A stretch of DNA of 64,000 bases from Symsagittifera roscoffensis (lineage: Eukaryota > Xenacoelomorpha > Acoela > Convolutidae): positions 5,198,193 through 5,262,192 of the forward strand of contig NC_087062.1 of assembly GCF_963678635.1 (NCBI RefSeq). Direction: 5' to 3'. Positions 12,719 to 25,377 of the stretch are shown piece by piece. A model generated the notes under the pieces. That model worked only from the letters and a program-made list of their open reading frames with translations, had not been told where the DNA came from and did no database searches. Position 1 is the first letter of the stretch; each line of letters begins with the position of its first letter. Position numbers and translations under genes: made by a program.

Positions 12719-13545
12719 CAGTGCTTTAGTTTTTTGAAAATCTTTTTAAAATTGCAAAATTGAGAGAAAATTAATAAAATTGAGAGCCAGTTTCGAAAAA
12801 AACTGGTTTTTTGATAGTTAATCTAAATTCGAGCAAGTAGCGCTTTATCAAGTAACGCTCGTTTAACTAACACCACTCATTTTTTAAGAAACAAAAACAT
12901 TATCAAGAAAAATTTCAATTTAAGGTGAATTTAATTTAAAACAAGCACTGAATGATCCGACTGCCCTTTAGCTAGTCTCGAATAACTTTTATTCAAATTT
13001 TTTTCTACTGCCAATAATAAATGCAAAGGCTAATTTTTGAGAAAAAACAATTGAAAAAATATATACGAGTGCGAATAAATTGTCACGCATAAACAATTCG
13101 GGTATTGAAACAACCAAAGTATTGTTTAAGGATCGATGCCGTCCGCATTTTAAAATAGTGCAAGCATACACGCTTGGCAATCCACAAGTTTCCAGATCGA
13201 CACCCATATGATGTCAATTTTTACGTTATATACTTTACGTTAAAAACTTTTACGTTAAATATTCTTCACGTTATTTGAAAGACGGAACAAAAGAGTGAAA
13301 TAGTGAGGGGAAGAAAAAAATTGAGCGCAGCAGCAAATAACCGATTCAGGTTTAAAGTTGATGCAAAAAAAAACGACTCAAAACGACAAAACGTCGTAAT
13401 TATTTGTTTATAGCCGGTTAAAATGGATCATAATTCTTCAATGAAAAATGAGAAATTGTTCTAAAAACAATGGCTCAAATTTGGTTATGATTAAATGAAA
13501 ATGGAATGAATTGCTTACAAAAATAAGTTACGTTCCCGAGTCGAG
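12719..13545. other. AT-rich spacer
   Basis: Nothing recognised as a gene. At 12755-12790 the word AAAATTGAGAG occurs twice, continuing the symmetry of the upstream hairpin. Confidence 0.4.
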
Positions 13546-13780
13546 ATCCCGCTCAAAAACCGCTCAAGATATGAGCGGTTTCAGCGGTTTTCCTGCAAGA
13601 TATGAGCGGTTTGAGCGGTTTGGGCAGTTTTCTTGGAAAATCCGCTCAAACCGCTCAAATCTTGCTTAAAAAACCGCTCAAAAACTGCTCAATTCTTGCG
13701 GTGGTTTTTGAACGGTTTTTCAAGCAAGGTTCCAGCGGTTTTTAAGCGGTTTTTGAGCGGTCTCATGAAGAAAACCGATT
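13546..13780. repeat. TGAGCGGTTT word array, left cluster
   Basis: At least a dozen copies of TGAGCGGTTT or its complement AAACCGCTCA, with variants CAGCGGTTTT and AACGGTTTTT, alternate in both orientations. CAAGATATGAGCGGTTT and CTTGCTT words lie between them. Many adjacent pairs form small hairpins. A second cluster at 14311-14590 has the same vocabulary. The two clusters bracket the possible UBZ exon. Confidence 0.85.
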
Positions 13781-13847
13781 AAAACCATCAAAAGGCCTGG
13801 ACAAGTAATGTGACGCTAAGATGCAGTTGAAGTACTATCTACAATAA

Positions 13848-14111
13848 GCTCTTTCTCTCTCTGTAATAAGAAGGATGTGTTCGGAGCAGTTGTCTGTTCC
13901 GGATGAGATCTTCGAGGGGGTGGAGGGGGAGTGTGATGTGATGCAGTGCAGTTTGTGTGAGGAGAGAGTGTCTATGTTCACTCTGACCGAATACAGGGAC
14001 TTCCACGTGGCACAAAAACTGCAGACCCAATTCAACCAGCGCACAACAAAAAAGACACAAAATAAAGAGTCATCATTAAAAACAACTGACACTCCAAACA
14101 AGATGAAATAA
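13848..14111 (+). CDS. Possible exon encoding a UBZ-type zinc finger (polymerase-eta-like)
   Basis: The frame is open from 13848 to TGA-free DNA ending at the TAA 14109-14111. The first ATG is at 13875 (78 aa). A pyrimidine tract CTCTTTCTCTCTCT and an AG at about 13869-13870 could be a 3' splice site, making this a terminal exon. The key stretch is CSLCEERVSMFTLTEYRDFH followed by VAQKLQ. In the UBZ3 finger of DNA polymerase eta the known order is Cys-x2-Cys, then Glu-His-x-Asp-Tyr/Phe-His-x-Ala-x-x-Leu-Gln. Here both Cys and the second His are kept, but the first His is Tyr, so zinc binding may be weakened. The tail is Lys/Thr/Asn-rich. Base composition is visibly less AT-rich than the flanks. 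No upstream polymerase exons were found in the window. It may be a stranded exon, a transposon-carried fragment or a chance ORF. Confidence 0.4.
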   Translation, partial: ALSLSVIRRMCSEQLSVPDEIFEGVEGECDVMQCSLCEERVSMFTLTEYRDFHVAQKLQTQFNQRTTKKTQNKESSLKTTDTPNKMK

Positions 14112-14310
14112 TTAAACGTTCGAACTCCTCAGTTGGCTCTCTTATCAGATAAATTTGAAAAAATTGACAGAATTTTTTTTACTATGATTTTGTTTTTTGA
14201 ATTGAATTAGTAAATTTAGTTTTCCGAAAATGAATTTTTCAACCTCCAAAAGTTAATGAACGACGAGAAGACACTGATTTAGGGCGATTGGTTTTTGCTT
14301 ACAGAATTTG

Positions 14311-14590
14311 AGCGGTTTTTTAGACAATTGCCATCAAATTCTTGCTTCAAAATGAGCGGTTTCAGCGGTTTATGAGCGATTTTTAAAAAAAAAACGCTCA
14401 AAAACCGCTCAAGATTTGAGCGTTTTTTTTAGACAATTACGTTCAAAATCTTGCTTCAAAATGAGCGGTTTTAGCGGTTTTTTTAGATATACCTTTCAAA
14501 AACCGCTCAAACCGCTCATTTTGAAGCAAGATTTTGAGCGTAATTGTCTAAAAAAACCGCTCAAACCGCTCAAATCTTGCTTCAAATTAG
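14311..14590. repeat. TGAGCGGTTT word array, right cluster
   Basis: Same word set as at 13546-13780. Inverted pairs include TTTGAGCGTTTTTTTTAGACAA (about 14416) against TTGTCTAAAAAAACCGCTCA (about 14543). Larger inverted segments share TCAAAATCTTGCTTCAAAAT. The outer copies resemble nested foldback DNA. Confidence 0.8.
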
Positions 14591-15344
14591 GTGAAAAATC
14601 TCGACTCGCGTTTTAATCACGGGCGGATCTTGGACTTTTTTTCGGGTTTACGATCGACCAAAATGATTTTTCTGAACACTATAAAGACCCCATTTCGACC
14701 AAAAGGTTTCGAGCCACATGAAAAAAATTTGAGAACAAGTAAAAAATGCGGTTTTTGATCATTTTTTGGAAAATATTTGACCAAAAAAACTCAGGGTTTT
14801 TTTTGCGTGCGTTTCCATTCCGATTTACTATATGTTGGTGCCAAATGTTCTCATGGAAAAATGTAGGTTTGTTCGGCCGAATATGGATAACATAAAAAAA
14901 CACTAAAGGGAAGAACCTTCGGTTGGTGACGAGGTCAAAATCTCGAAGGATGGGAGGCCGGGGGTTGTCGGTTTTTCACCCATCTCTAAAATCCTTCTCT
15001 GATTATGCTACATTAAAGAGTTTTACTGCATAAGTGTCCAAAAATACGTTTCAACGTGCCGAAGTGTCAGTTTATCGAAAATATGGGAAAAATGTATTTG
15101 TTGTCATCTGAGGTTCTATTTTATCTTCAGAACAATTAACAGGGGTAATTAATTAGAGAATCAGCAAATGAGTCTCACAGGCAATTTCGAACTTCTTGCA
15201 CTTAAATTTTCAAGTGAGACTTAAGGTTTACTTTTTCAACTTAAGTTCTCACAATTGCTCAAACTCTTGTTTTTTTTATAAAATGAAAGGTTATCAAAGC
15301 ATGTTTGTGAAAAAACATCGACTAATCTGTTTCAAAAATACAGA
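14591..15344. other. AT-rich spacer
   Basis: No gene recognised; no strong repeat seen. Confidence 0.4.
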
Positions 15345-15835
15345 GCTAATTTTAATTATCCGGATAATTAAACTAGAAACTTAGAACGCGTTTTTCTCAA
15401 AACGGGTTGACTTTAGATAAAACATTGGTATGACAAAACTTGCTTGGAATTTCACCAGAATTGATATGGTGCAATTTCTTTTGCAAAATTTGGCAAAATG
15501 GATACACCAAAATGGATCATTTTTTACACCAAAATGGATCATTTTGGCTTTTTAGTCAATCGAAAGTTACGCTAAAACTGCTGGGTCAATTACTGGTATA
15601 TTTATATCAAACTGATTGAATAGCGTAATTTTTGATTGAATAAAAAAACCAAAAATGATTCATTTTTGGGGTAAAATTTTGGGCCCGAATTTCGCAAAAC
15701 AAATTGCACCATATTTATTCTGGTGAAATTTTAAGCAAATTTTGTTATAATAATTTTTGTATCTAAAGTCAATCCACTTCGAGAAAAACGCTTTTTTATA
15801 TTCTAGTTTAATGCGTTTTGTCCGGATAATTTTAG
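15345..15835. mobile_element. Foldback element, family FB-2, copy 1
   Basis: The left arm starts AATTATCCGGATAATTAAAC and the right arm ends in CCGGATAATTTTAG. Shared inverted words include GCGTTTTTCTC, TTGACTTTAGATA, TTTCACCAGAAT and ATATGGTGCAATTT. The interior has CACCAAAATGGATCATTTT twice. A second, diverged member lies at 62258-62829 and shares the core TTTTTGGGGTAAARTTTTGG and CTGGTRAAATTNTRAGCAA. There is no coding capacity. Confidence 0.75.
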
Positions 15836-18800
15836 TCATCACTGTAATATACAAAAAAATTAATCACGGCTCGATCTATGATTGGTCTTTCGTCGACTCT
15901 ACCTATACGTGTGTGACGCTATTTGACCCTGCTCGACCCACGATTTGATTTTTCTTCAACTCTTTCAGAATTGGCCAAAAAACTGGTAATTTTTCAACAG
16001 TTCGTTCGAGATATTTTTGAAAGCATGAAAATCGCAATAAGTTTGTGTGATATTTAAATTTTGCATGTTGCAAATTCGGCGTTAAGCCAGGCTCTATTTT
16101 TTAACGCTTTCAAAATCTTCGTGATTAAGCAAAAAATTAAATACAGTTCTCACTATGTCGAAATGACGGTTAAAAAAATAAGATTTGAATAAATTGAATC
16201 AATTGAAATTAAATTGTTTGCACGCCAAACCAATTTTAAAAAGCGGGACAGCATGTTGAGACTACTTAAAACACCCTTTCCCCATGGACCCAATAAGGAA
16301 GGAAGGGTGGCGATTCGGAGGAATTAAAATTGCAACCCCGTCACGATTTATGTGTCTGGTTGAAAAAATTTAAAGAGGGGACAGACAAAATTAAGAGAAA
16401 ACCCCAAGAGAGTTTGACCGTCTCCTAAACGACCCTGAAATTAGTTGGAAGCTGTGTTATCATCCGGTGTTGACAACTGGGAAATCTAAAAACTGAGAAA
16501 ATATGTCTTAGATTCCATAAAAATGTCTTTAGGGAAACGGTTCACTTTCAATCATGATCAAACCTCAAAAAAAATTACCAGACAAAAAGATTCATTTATT
16601 TAAAAAAAACAATTGTGAAAATTGCCAATGTCTAATTAGAATTCAAACAATTTCTAGAAAGTTGCGACAAAGCCGACGGTACTTGGACCGGCACCCGCCA
16701 GTTGAGCCGAAAAGAATTGTTCGAAACAGTTTGGAGCTTGAATTTTGAAACCATACCATCCAAGCGCAACAATGCTTAGAAAAAGTTAGTCTATCGAACG
16801 CCGCAATATAAGCCATAAGAGCCATTGAACTGTAAACCGAAAACTTCTGCGACAATAAAGCGACAGAAACAATAAAGAATACACAATTTTTCTATGAGGT
16901 TTCAGCAAGCATTAAAAAACTAGCAATTTCAAGACACCAATTATCTGCAATTATTTACATGCAGTTTTGAAATATAAAAAAGAAAAATTACTTTCCAATT
17001 TTTATTAAAATCTGTCTCCAATACGTTATGTAAATAAACAGTAATCTATTTGGCGTCTTTGTACCATTTGATATGATAGAAAAATATGCTTCATTTCATT
17101 TTTGAATGATTTCTGAGTCGGATAAAATTCCCGCTCACGTGCTATTGACCCGACTAATATCGCCGGTTGGTGTATTGAAATTAGCAAAAGTTGATGCATG
17201 CAAACCGCACAATTTTTTCAAAAGTTTTAACAGGTAGATTTGAGAACGTTAATATTCTTCGGATGCTAATCAAAAAAATCTAATTTAATTATGTTTGTCT
17301 GAATGATAAGAACGCTACACAGGCTCAAATAATCAGCCACTGTTTTGCAAGTCGGAGCCAAAAAACAACTGAAAACTTTCTGCTCAACTAACCAGCCTGT
17401 ATCCTTAATATTTGACGTAGTACAGTGTGACAATTTTCAAAATTTTTTTTCAATATAATTGAAAACTTTGAATGTTCAGACTATCTATGGAGTAATTTTC
17501 GTTAAGAAAATTTTAGAAATTTTCAAAAAAAAATAAATTTCAAAGTTTTTTTGGAAAATTATTCTCCCACACGCGAAATGATGCAAAGTAATGTGTTTCG
17601 CATAACGAAAAAATTGAAAAGACTCAATAGCAATCTTCAACCTATTTCGGAAAAAATTCCCACACTGATTGAGGCTCGGAGTATGCGTTAATAGAATGAT
17701 AGATAGCGCAAAATAATTGTCCCAGTTTTGCCAAGCTGAACAAAGTGGTCGTTTTTAAACCCCTTTTGGTAAAAAATAATATCAAGTAAAAACTCTTTTT
17801 AAAATGGAGTTTATGGTAACATAATAATTTCAATGATAAAAAATTTCAGTCAGAATTGCTAGTTTAAAAGTCGAAAAGTTATATGGAAAAAAAACCACCT
17901 GAGCACAAATATCCCGTCATTTTCTTAAAAATTTGGAACAACAAGATTGCAGGAACAGTGCGAAGCGCTGAATGTTTCGACTGCTTTTTAAAATCTTGAG
18001 AATATAGTGCTTCTTTGAATAAAAAAAAACGTTTTCTCTTTCCAGAAAAAAAAACAAAAAATATGCAAAAATAGTCTTAAGCAAAGTTATGCGTTTTTCA
18101 TATGACAAATAGTTAAAAGTCCAAACAGCATGCCTCAGTTCAATTTGGAACAATTTTTAAGACGGATCAGGTTTCCGTTTATGCAAAAAAATATCGCGTG
18201 CGAATTATCCCAATTTCATAATCTCTAAGCCCCCATAGTTTTACAAAACCCAACCACAAAGAGGAACAATTTTGAAATTTGAGCTCCCAACAACAAAAAC
18301 TTTTGGCTGACTTAAAAAAGTTCCGTCTAAAATTCCTAATTAAAAAGTCAAATTTTGTCTGGAGAAAAAAACCACCGCGAGCACACATGTGCCGTCAGTT
18401 TCTTTAAAAATCGGAACAATAATCAACAAGGATAATAATGGTGGCTGCACAGGTAACATAGAATGTTCCAACCATAATCTTAAAATTTATAAAACATTTT
18501 TTTCAAGTTTTTTTTAAAATTTTTAAATTAGTGTTGTTATTTGCGAGTCGTGTGATAAAAGGAGTTGATGAAAACCGAGATTTTAGGCGACATCGACAGT
18601 CATAGTAAAATAGTCAAAACGGGCAACGATTTTATTTTTACAAAAGTAAAAAAAAATAAAAAAAAATATATAATTGTTTTGAAATCTTGAACTTTTTATT
18701 CCAAAGATGGCGCCAATAAAACTTCAAATATAGTTTTACTGGAGTTGAACTAAAGTTTTACCGTTAATTTTTTTCAATAAGCCTAATCGTTTGCTTCACT

Positions 18801-19746
18801 TGCACGAAATTTGACTAAAACTCAAAATTTTCAAACTTTTATTTCGACATTGGAACTTTTCTTTCAAACTTTTTTTATGTCGTTTGAATTACAGCTGAAA
18901 GTCCTTTAATTTAATAAATCACTCCACTCTCTACGACGGTTATTTGAGGTAAACTTTTTTGGTTGAAAAGCAAAATAAGCTTGCTCGCTCACGCCAATCG
19001 CTCAAAAGTAGACCAAAAACCAAAAATTTCAAGTTGGTGGTCCTCGGCACAAGAAAAAATTGTTTGAATTTTTCAATGCTTTTCGAATCACGACTAAGAG
19101 GATGTTAAGTTGATATATCGTTTGACCCATTCCGTTGATGGTTTGTGGTACCAGATTTTGCGTGGAAAACAAAAAAAAAGAAAAATAAAGAAAAACAAGC
19201 AACGATAGCCGGTTACTGTGAAAGTAGCACAGGATGTTCCGACCATAGTGTTAGAAAAAAATAGAGAAAATTTTTTGCACAATATTGTCGTGTTTTGTCG
19301 GCGTGGTGTGATAAAAGCAACTAAACCAAAAACCGGGATTAAGTTTTTTCAAAGAAGCAATTGAAAACCAATTTTTGACTAAAATTTACTAGAAAAACGA
19401 AAAAAAATTCGAAAATTTCTTAAGTTTTTTTGCAATTTTTTCCACAAAGGCGCTAAAATACTCAAACTAAACCAAGCTTAACGAAGTAAAACTAAGCGCT
19501 TATGTTTTAAACTGGGCTATTGTAAGCTTTTAAGCAATTAAGTAAAGACTGCTCGCTCGCTTTATTCGCTCGAAATCAGACGAAAAATCAAAAATTTCAA
19601 CGCCGTTTTTCTCGACGCTGGGAAGACCTTTTTTGAAATTTCTTGAATTCGCTCGAATCACGGCTTTAAGGGCTTTTATATGATATATCACGTAAAGCAG
19701 TACAGCAGTCTGGTTATTTTTTATGGTACCTGATTTTGCATGAAAA
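15836..19746. other. AT-rich non-coding interval with dispersed repeat fragments
   Basis: No gene recognised. GAGCACAAAT-type blocks occur at 17890-17945 and 18360-18420, and a family-1 copy (inverted) at 17943-17982. A short frame at 16554-16748 (+) contains CENCQC and runs of basic residues, but I could not tie it to a family. Confidence 0.5.
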
Positions 19747-19912
19747 AAAAACTAAAACACCCAAATACAAAGTTCCTCCCATTTTCAGTGGTCGGAACAA
19801 AAAACTAAAGCGCACCTAAATACAAGGTTCCTCCCCATTTTCAATGATCCGAACGAAAAACTAAAGCGCACCCAAATACAAGGTTCCTCCCCATTTTCAA
19901 TGGTGGGAACAA
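19747..19912 (+). repeat. Three tandem copies of a ~57-bp unit
   Basis: The unit reads AAAACTAAARCRCACCCAAA, then TACAAGGTTCCTCCCCATTT, then TCAATGGTCGGAAC. Copies start at about 19747, 19801 and 19857. Single diverged copies are at about 9825-9880 (+) and 4570-4660 (-). This is a local amplification of a dispersed repeat end. Confidence 0.85.
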
Positions 19913-22610
19913 TTACTTTTAATTGCTTCCCGTGACCTTAATTTTATGGATGTTGCATTAAAATTGATATTATCTCGCTGTTTTAAACAGAAAATCGATT
20001 AGGTTTGCAGATAAACTAGTCTCATATTTTTAGTGGCTTTCGTACGAGGATTAGCTTTTTCAAAAATTCTTTCTATCGTCATTTTTTTATTGAAAACGGG
20101 GTTATAGAAAAAAGCTCATATAAGATATAATGAGTCATTCATGATGTGAAAATGAAAAATATCCCAAATTCAGCTTAAAAATAGCAGTATTTAGGCTGCA
20201 GATCTTGCGATTTGGAATTGTTTACATACAACCTATGGCGAGTCAATTAATGAAACTAATCAATAGGATAAAAGTGCAAATTGTTATCAAATTTCTTACC
20301 TTTAAATTACAAAACTTGCTGAATATTGATAGTAAAAGTGACAAAGAACAAGAAGTAGTTTTTGTGGGGAAGTTTTGTCTAAATTAGCAAGCAGTTCTCG
20401 CCTCTCAGACTTAGGAAAAATGACGAAATTTCATACCTCAGCTGTCGTGGTTCGCTCGACCATAACTTGGGAAGACTTAACTTGAAACTATGTTTTTTGT
20501 CGAAACAGGTGTGAACAAATTAGTTCTAGGGTTTATATAAGTCTATAAACACGTCTTAAAACCTAGAGGGGGGCAGCTTGGTTGAGTTTGATTTTTGGCG
20601 GTGAGTTGGTTTTGTCGAGCTGTAGAATTAAATTAATATCCCATTGCTTTTTTAAGCTCCTCCTTTATTTAGTTTAAATTTGGTTCAACTAAAAACTGGA
20701 CAAAGCAACAAACGTCACGGAATAGAGATAAATTTTCTCTCAAATTTAATGGCCCTGAAAACAAAGTTTACTTTCCTCTATCTATTAAACCTTATCAGTG
20801 TTGCAATGCTAATTTGGGGCCCTCCTTTCCTCGATTCTAGATAGCACATTTTCCCCCAAATACATGTACGACCCACGGAGATAAATTATAAGATGACATC
20901 CACTTTCGCCTGACTAACCCTAAAAAAGTTCTGAAAACACCAGAAAAACGTCTATTCAAAATTACCCCCTTTTTCTCTAAAAAGCACTGCCAGAATCACT
21001 AACGATGTTTTTTGTCGCTGAAGAAATAAACAATTAGTTTAAAAATAGATTTTATAAAGCGATTTTTCAGTGCTCCATATCCAACAGATGACAATCTAAA
21101 AACTGAAAGTTGTTGAGACTGAGAATGATGGGCAATTACAAAAAAAAAATCCATGGAAGTATTTTGAGGAAACAGCCTTTTTTGTTCCCACCAACCTACA
21201 AATTAGAGCTAAATTATGACTAAAATGGGTTTGCCAATTAGTTCACATACATCAGAGCAAGCTCCTCAGTAATAGAAAAAGGTGTACAAATATTCAACAA
21301 ACCGCCATATCTACAATTTCCCAATTCGTGAAGCTAGTTGGAATGGTAATCTTATTTTCGGCTTTTTGGCACATCACCGCCGTACCATATTTAGGATTTT
21401 TTCAAATTTTCTTTTTCAAACTTTGACAAAGGTCATTATTGATTCACTAAGCTCTGTTTTATTCAAGTTTTTTGTTCCGACTTTCGTAACGAAAATAACA
21501 GAATATTTGTGCTCGGGGAGATTTTTTTCTTCAGACAAATTTCGACTTTTTAACTAGCCATTTTTGAAAATATTTTCAAATATATTTTGAAAGGTATTGT
21601 TGATTTTAGATTAAATTGGTAAGAGATATCTCACCTGTAATCATTTTTTGTAAAGTTATGGGGGCTTAAAGACTGGCATTTTGGCCAATTTGGGACAATT
21701 AACGCACGATATATTTCGAGCTATTAACGCGTAAGCTGCGATTTAATTCATCTTAGAAGTCGTTCCAAATTGGATAAAAGAAGCTTTTTTGCCATAATTG
21801 ACTTATTAATATGAGCGAAATCTATCACTTTAATGGCGTGTGGGTAGATTCAAAAAAACCTCAATTTAAAAACAAAATTAGTTTTACTTATTACATTTAC
21901 TTTTTTCATGATATTACATCTTCATAGACCTTAAAAAGCAATCAAAAGATTGAGATTTTTACCTGCTACGAGCACTTTTGTTGTTCCAACCTTCGAAGAA
22001 AACGGAATATTTATGCTCGTTGTAGTTTTCGTTATTCAGTCGATTTTCGCCGATCGAATTAATAGTTTTTAACAAAATTTTTTATACACCTTTGATATCG
22101 ACTTCCTGAGTTCAAGTTTAAACAAATTTTTTACCTCAGATTATTTTTTGTAAAGTTTTGGGGGTTTGAAAACTGTCAAATTATTTGGTCAGGTTCTGGG
22201 AAAAACTTTGCGCGCCTTGAAGAGTGTATTCATAATACTATGAGAGCGTAACGCGACTTCTTTATGAGTAGCGAATTATCCCGCAAAACAAAATCGTTCT
22301 AAAATGAATTGAGGCTAACTAATCGGTCGTACTGTTTTGGTACGACTCAAAATTTAACACTTTGATGTTGTCCAAAGCTTATATGTTTTCAATATTTTCT
22401 TTTCCCAAAAATTATTTGATATGAATTAAGAGACAGTCGAAACATGCAGGGCTTTACCCTGATATACGAGCAGTCTTGTTTGTTTTTCAAATTTTTTAGA
22501 CAGTGGAGCTAGTTTTTTTACCTCTCTGTCGAGAAAACGGAAGAACACTACGAAATAAAAAACATACTAATTAACCGATCAGACGATTGACCAGAAGAGA
22601 AAAAGAATCT
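19913..22610. other. AT-rich non-coding interval
   Basis: No gene recognised. Inverted family-2 fragments occur at about 21455-21540 and 21970-22050, and a family-1 copy at 22434-22478. Confidence 0.45.
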
Positions 22611-22655
22611 TGTTAACTCTTTCCCCCCTTTTGCAAAAGGGGGAAACTCTTAACA
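22611..22655. repeat. Palindromic hairpin with C/G-run arms
   Basis: TGTTAA, then TTTCCCCCCTTTTG, then CAAAAGGGGGAAA, then TTAACA form a near-perfect palindrome of about 45 nt. The right half and its 3' flank (AAAGGGGGAAA, TTAACAAAGTA, TGCTTATGTGTT) recur in diverged form at about 23358-23415. It is therefore probably the end of a repeated element. Confidence 0.7.
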
Positions 22656-24567
22656 AAGTATAAAACTCCTATATGCTTATGTGTTCAAATTTTTCTACAG
22701 TGGAGATTCGTTACAAACTGCAATAGGAGGGGATAGTTGAAATAATCCGAGAAACATGAGTAGCCCGACAATCCAATTTAGCCTTATTCTTAGTTGATTC
22801 AATCTTTAATTACGTCATTGCTGAAACTAATTTGAAGTCTTAAAACCAATTCAAAAAACTCAATTTCTTAAGATCAATTTTCTTTGTTCAAAATCTGAAG
22901 TTCTTCTAAATACTTATTGGTCGAAAAAATCATTAAACCGTGTTAACGTTTCTTAGAGTTTTTAAATTTGGCAGATGAGCGTCAATTCTACAATGAACTA
23001 AAATTACACAGTTGAATATAAAAATTATTTTGCATACGCAAATCAAACAAACAGCCGAGAGGACAATGAGAAAGTTATATAAACCAGAAATAGCTTTTTT
23101 CTTGGTTCAAAAGCTGATAAAACAGTATAAATTATATGCTTGCGAGATCAATTTGATGGCGTTAAAAGCATTAATAACCTTCTGATTTATTCATTTATTG
23201 TTTTTTAACTAAATTTGAATATTCTCAAAATCTATCATTATTTATAAGCACCGGTTTTGAACTAGAATTGTTGTTTGTCTTTGATTGGAACTGTTTTTTT
23301 TTATCTTTTGAATAATTTAATACGGCAGCCGGATTTTATTTACTATCCCCCACATTGGAAAAGGGGGAAATTAGTTACAAGGTACAAAAATTGCATGTGC
23401 TTACCTGTTGAATTATTTTTTTAGGGGTGGCAATTCTGTACTAGTTACTAAAAAAAGAGCCTTTTTAGGAAAAACAGGAAACTTAATAGACAGCCGATTT
23501 GCGTTCTTTGGATAAATAATAAACTTGCATTGGTTTTGTTTGCAACAAGAGCATATTTTTAAAAATAGTTTTTCATGTGGAATTCTTTTTTTGAACACAC
23601 ACAATTACCTGAGTTTCCTATTATTTCTTTAGAACAAAAATTTTCTCCAATCATGGAAAAAAGATAATTAAACTATGCGAGTAAATTACATTAAATGATT
23701 TTTGTACGAATTTACTTTGTTTTCTGTTCTTGGAAAAAAATAATTAATTTCCATACAAAATTACAATTCAGAACTAACTCGGTGTCAACTTCATAACTTC
23801 AATTGCGAAATGTTTTAACAGGAAACAATTTGAAAGCTAAATTCAACCCAAAGTTCGGCTAAATTTAACCCAAAACTTAGAAAATTGTAGAAAACAGCTG
23901 AAAATTTTAGGATCAACCAGGCAAACCATTACAATTAGATTGGGAACCATTTTTTAAAAACTTAAATCTTTTATACTTCTTTAAAAATCGAATAAATTCT
24001 TTTTTACTGGATTCGATTTTTAATCAATTTGTTGCAAAATTTTTTTCTAACTAGCAACAAATTCTATTTTGCTCAGGTTCCTCACTCGATTTGTAAGCCT
24101 ACTAAAAATTACAATAATTTTTGCTTATTAAAACCGTCGTATTTTTAACAAATGCTTCTCTCCATTCATAACACCCACTTTTGAACATCCTCTCCTCAGC
24201 ACAGGAGATATATGTGTTGATCCATCTATAAAAAAAACACATATACACACACGCAAGCATTTTGGGGAGGAATATGTCTGAGAAAGTTTCGGCTAAAGTT
24301 GTGTAAGTTTACAGAAAATAATAAAATGTAAGAAACCAAAGCGTATAAAAAAAAAACAAGAAAGTAATAGTTAAACAAATAAGACCAATTAGCTAGCCTC
24401 AATTCAATTTGGAACGAATCTGTTATGCGGGATAATTCACCACGCATAAATAATTCGCGCTACGCTCTCAACATTATGAAAAAACTCTTCAGTGACGAGT
24501 TTATACATGAACTAACGCATAATTTAGTCGAGAACATGGCCAATTTGGCAGTTTTCAGACACCTTAG
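22656..24567. other. AT-rich non-coding interval
   Basis: No gene recognised. It contains the second AAAAGGGGGAAAT repeat copy at about 23355-23415. Confidence 0.4.
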
Positions 24568-24568
24568 T

Positions 24569-24669
24569 ATTCATGACATGAATTGTCTCACATGAATTAA
24601 AGAAAAATGCGGTAAAATCTTTTAATAATAGCATGATTTGTTCCGAACTAATGAGTAATAAATTTGACT
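24569..24669 (+). repeat. Direct repeat (LTR-like), left copy
   Basis: 101 nt, starting with the palindrome ATTCATGACATGAAT. It is 100/101 identical to the right copy at 25378-25478. Confidence 0.9.
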
Positions 24670-24813
24670 CTAACAAAAAATTAAACGTAACTTATAGTAA
24701 AAATCTTGAGAAAGCTCAAAAAAGCATCATTACCGGAACTACTTTGCGATCGCTGCCATCCGAGCTCGTTAACTTTTAATACATCTTTTCTACTCTTTGT
24801 ACTAATTTCTTGA

Positions 24814-25293
24814 ATGGCTCCAACGAAGCCAACCTTACAACAGCTACTCAATCAATGGAGACGCCGCTACAGTACTTTCGAGGAGCTTGAGGAAGAAGTA
24901 ACGAGGCAAATAGCCAACTCAAGCGAAATCGAGTACGTTAAACTCAGTTTTGAGGAGATAACCACTTGTTTTGACCTGCTTGATACGCTCGCAGACGACT
25001 TAGCCGCGTTTTCTACTCAGGAAGCACAAGACTGCCTCAACACTGCTTCAACGCTACAAAAACGAAAGTGCGACCTACTAATCAAAGTTAGAAAATACGA
25101 AAAGATCTTAACAAACGATGGTTCAGTTTCCACAAGGTCAAACAGCCCACTTAGAGTGCAAGGCACATCTGCAACAGCCAGTGTACCAGTAAGAAGCTCA
25201 AATACTACTGAAAACAGCCCAAGGTACTTTAACGAGACCAGCGGTGAAACTTGCCCTCGTAGCCCCAAAAAAGAAGATTTAAGACGACTTTAA
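24814..25293 (+). CDS. Gag-like small protein (159 aa)
   Basis: ATG 24814 is the first in frame, and the upstream region from the left repeat is non-coding. The protein starts MAPTKPTLQQLLNQWRRRYS. It continues with an acidic, helical, probably coiled-coil segment to about residue 105 (FEELEEEVTRQIANSSEIEY, with ALQ/LQKRK helices). It ends in a Ser/Thr/Pro-rich tail (SPLRVQGTSATASVPVRSSN). The helix-then-Ser/Thr-tail order resembles the N-terminal part of Gag in BEL/Pao-type elements. There is no zinc knuckle, protease or RT, and the codon composition is clearly less AT-rich than the surroundings. It sits alone between two 101-bp direct repeats. It could be a truncated gag in a non-autonomous element, or a captured host gene fragment. 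Confidence 0.5.
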   Translation: MAPTKPTLQQLLNQWRRRYSTFEELEEEVTRQIANSSEIEYVKLSFEEITTCFDLLDTLADDLAAFSTQEAQDCLNTASTLQKRKCDLLIKVRKYEKILTNDGSVSTRSNSPLRVQGTSATASVPVRSSNTTENSPRYFNETSGETCPRSPKKEDLRRL

Positions 25294-25377
25294 ATTGTTT
25301 TACAACAACAACAACGAAAAAACTTGGCTCAACTCCTTCCCCTTCGGTTCCAAATAAGATCTCCCTCCCCCGAGGAT

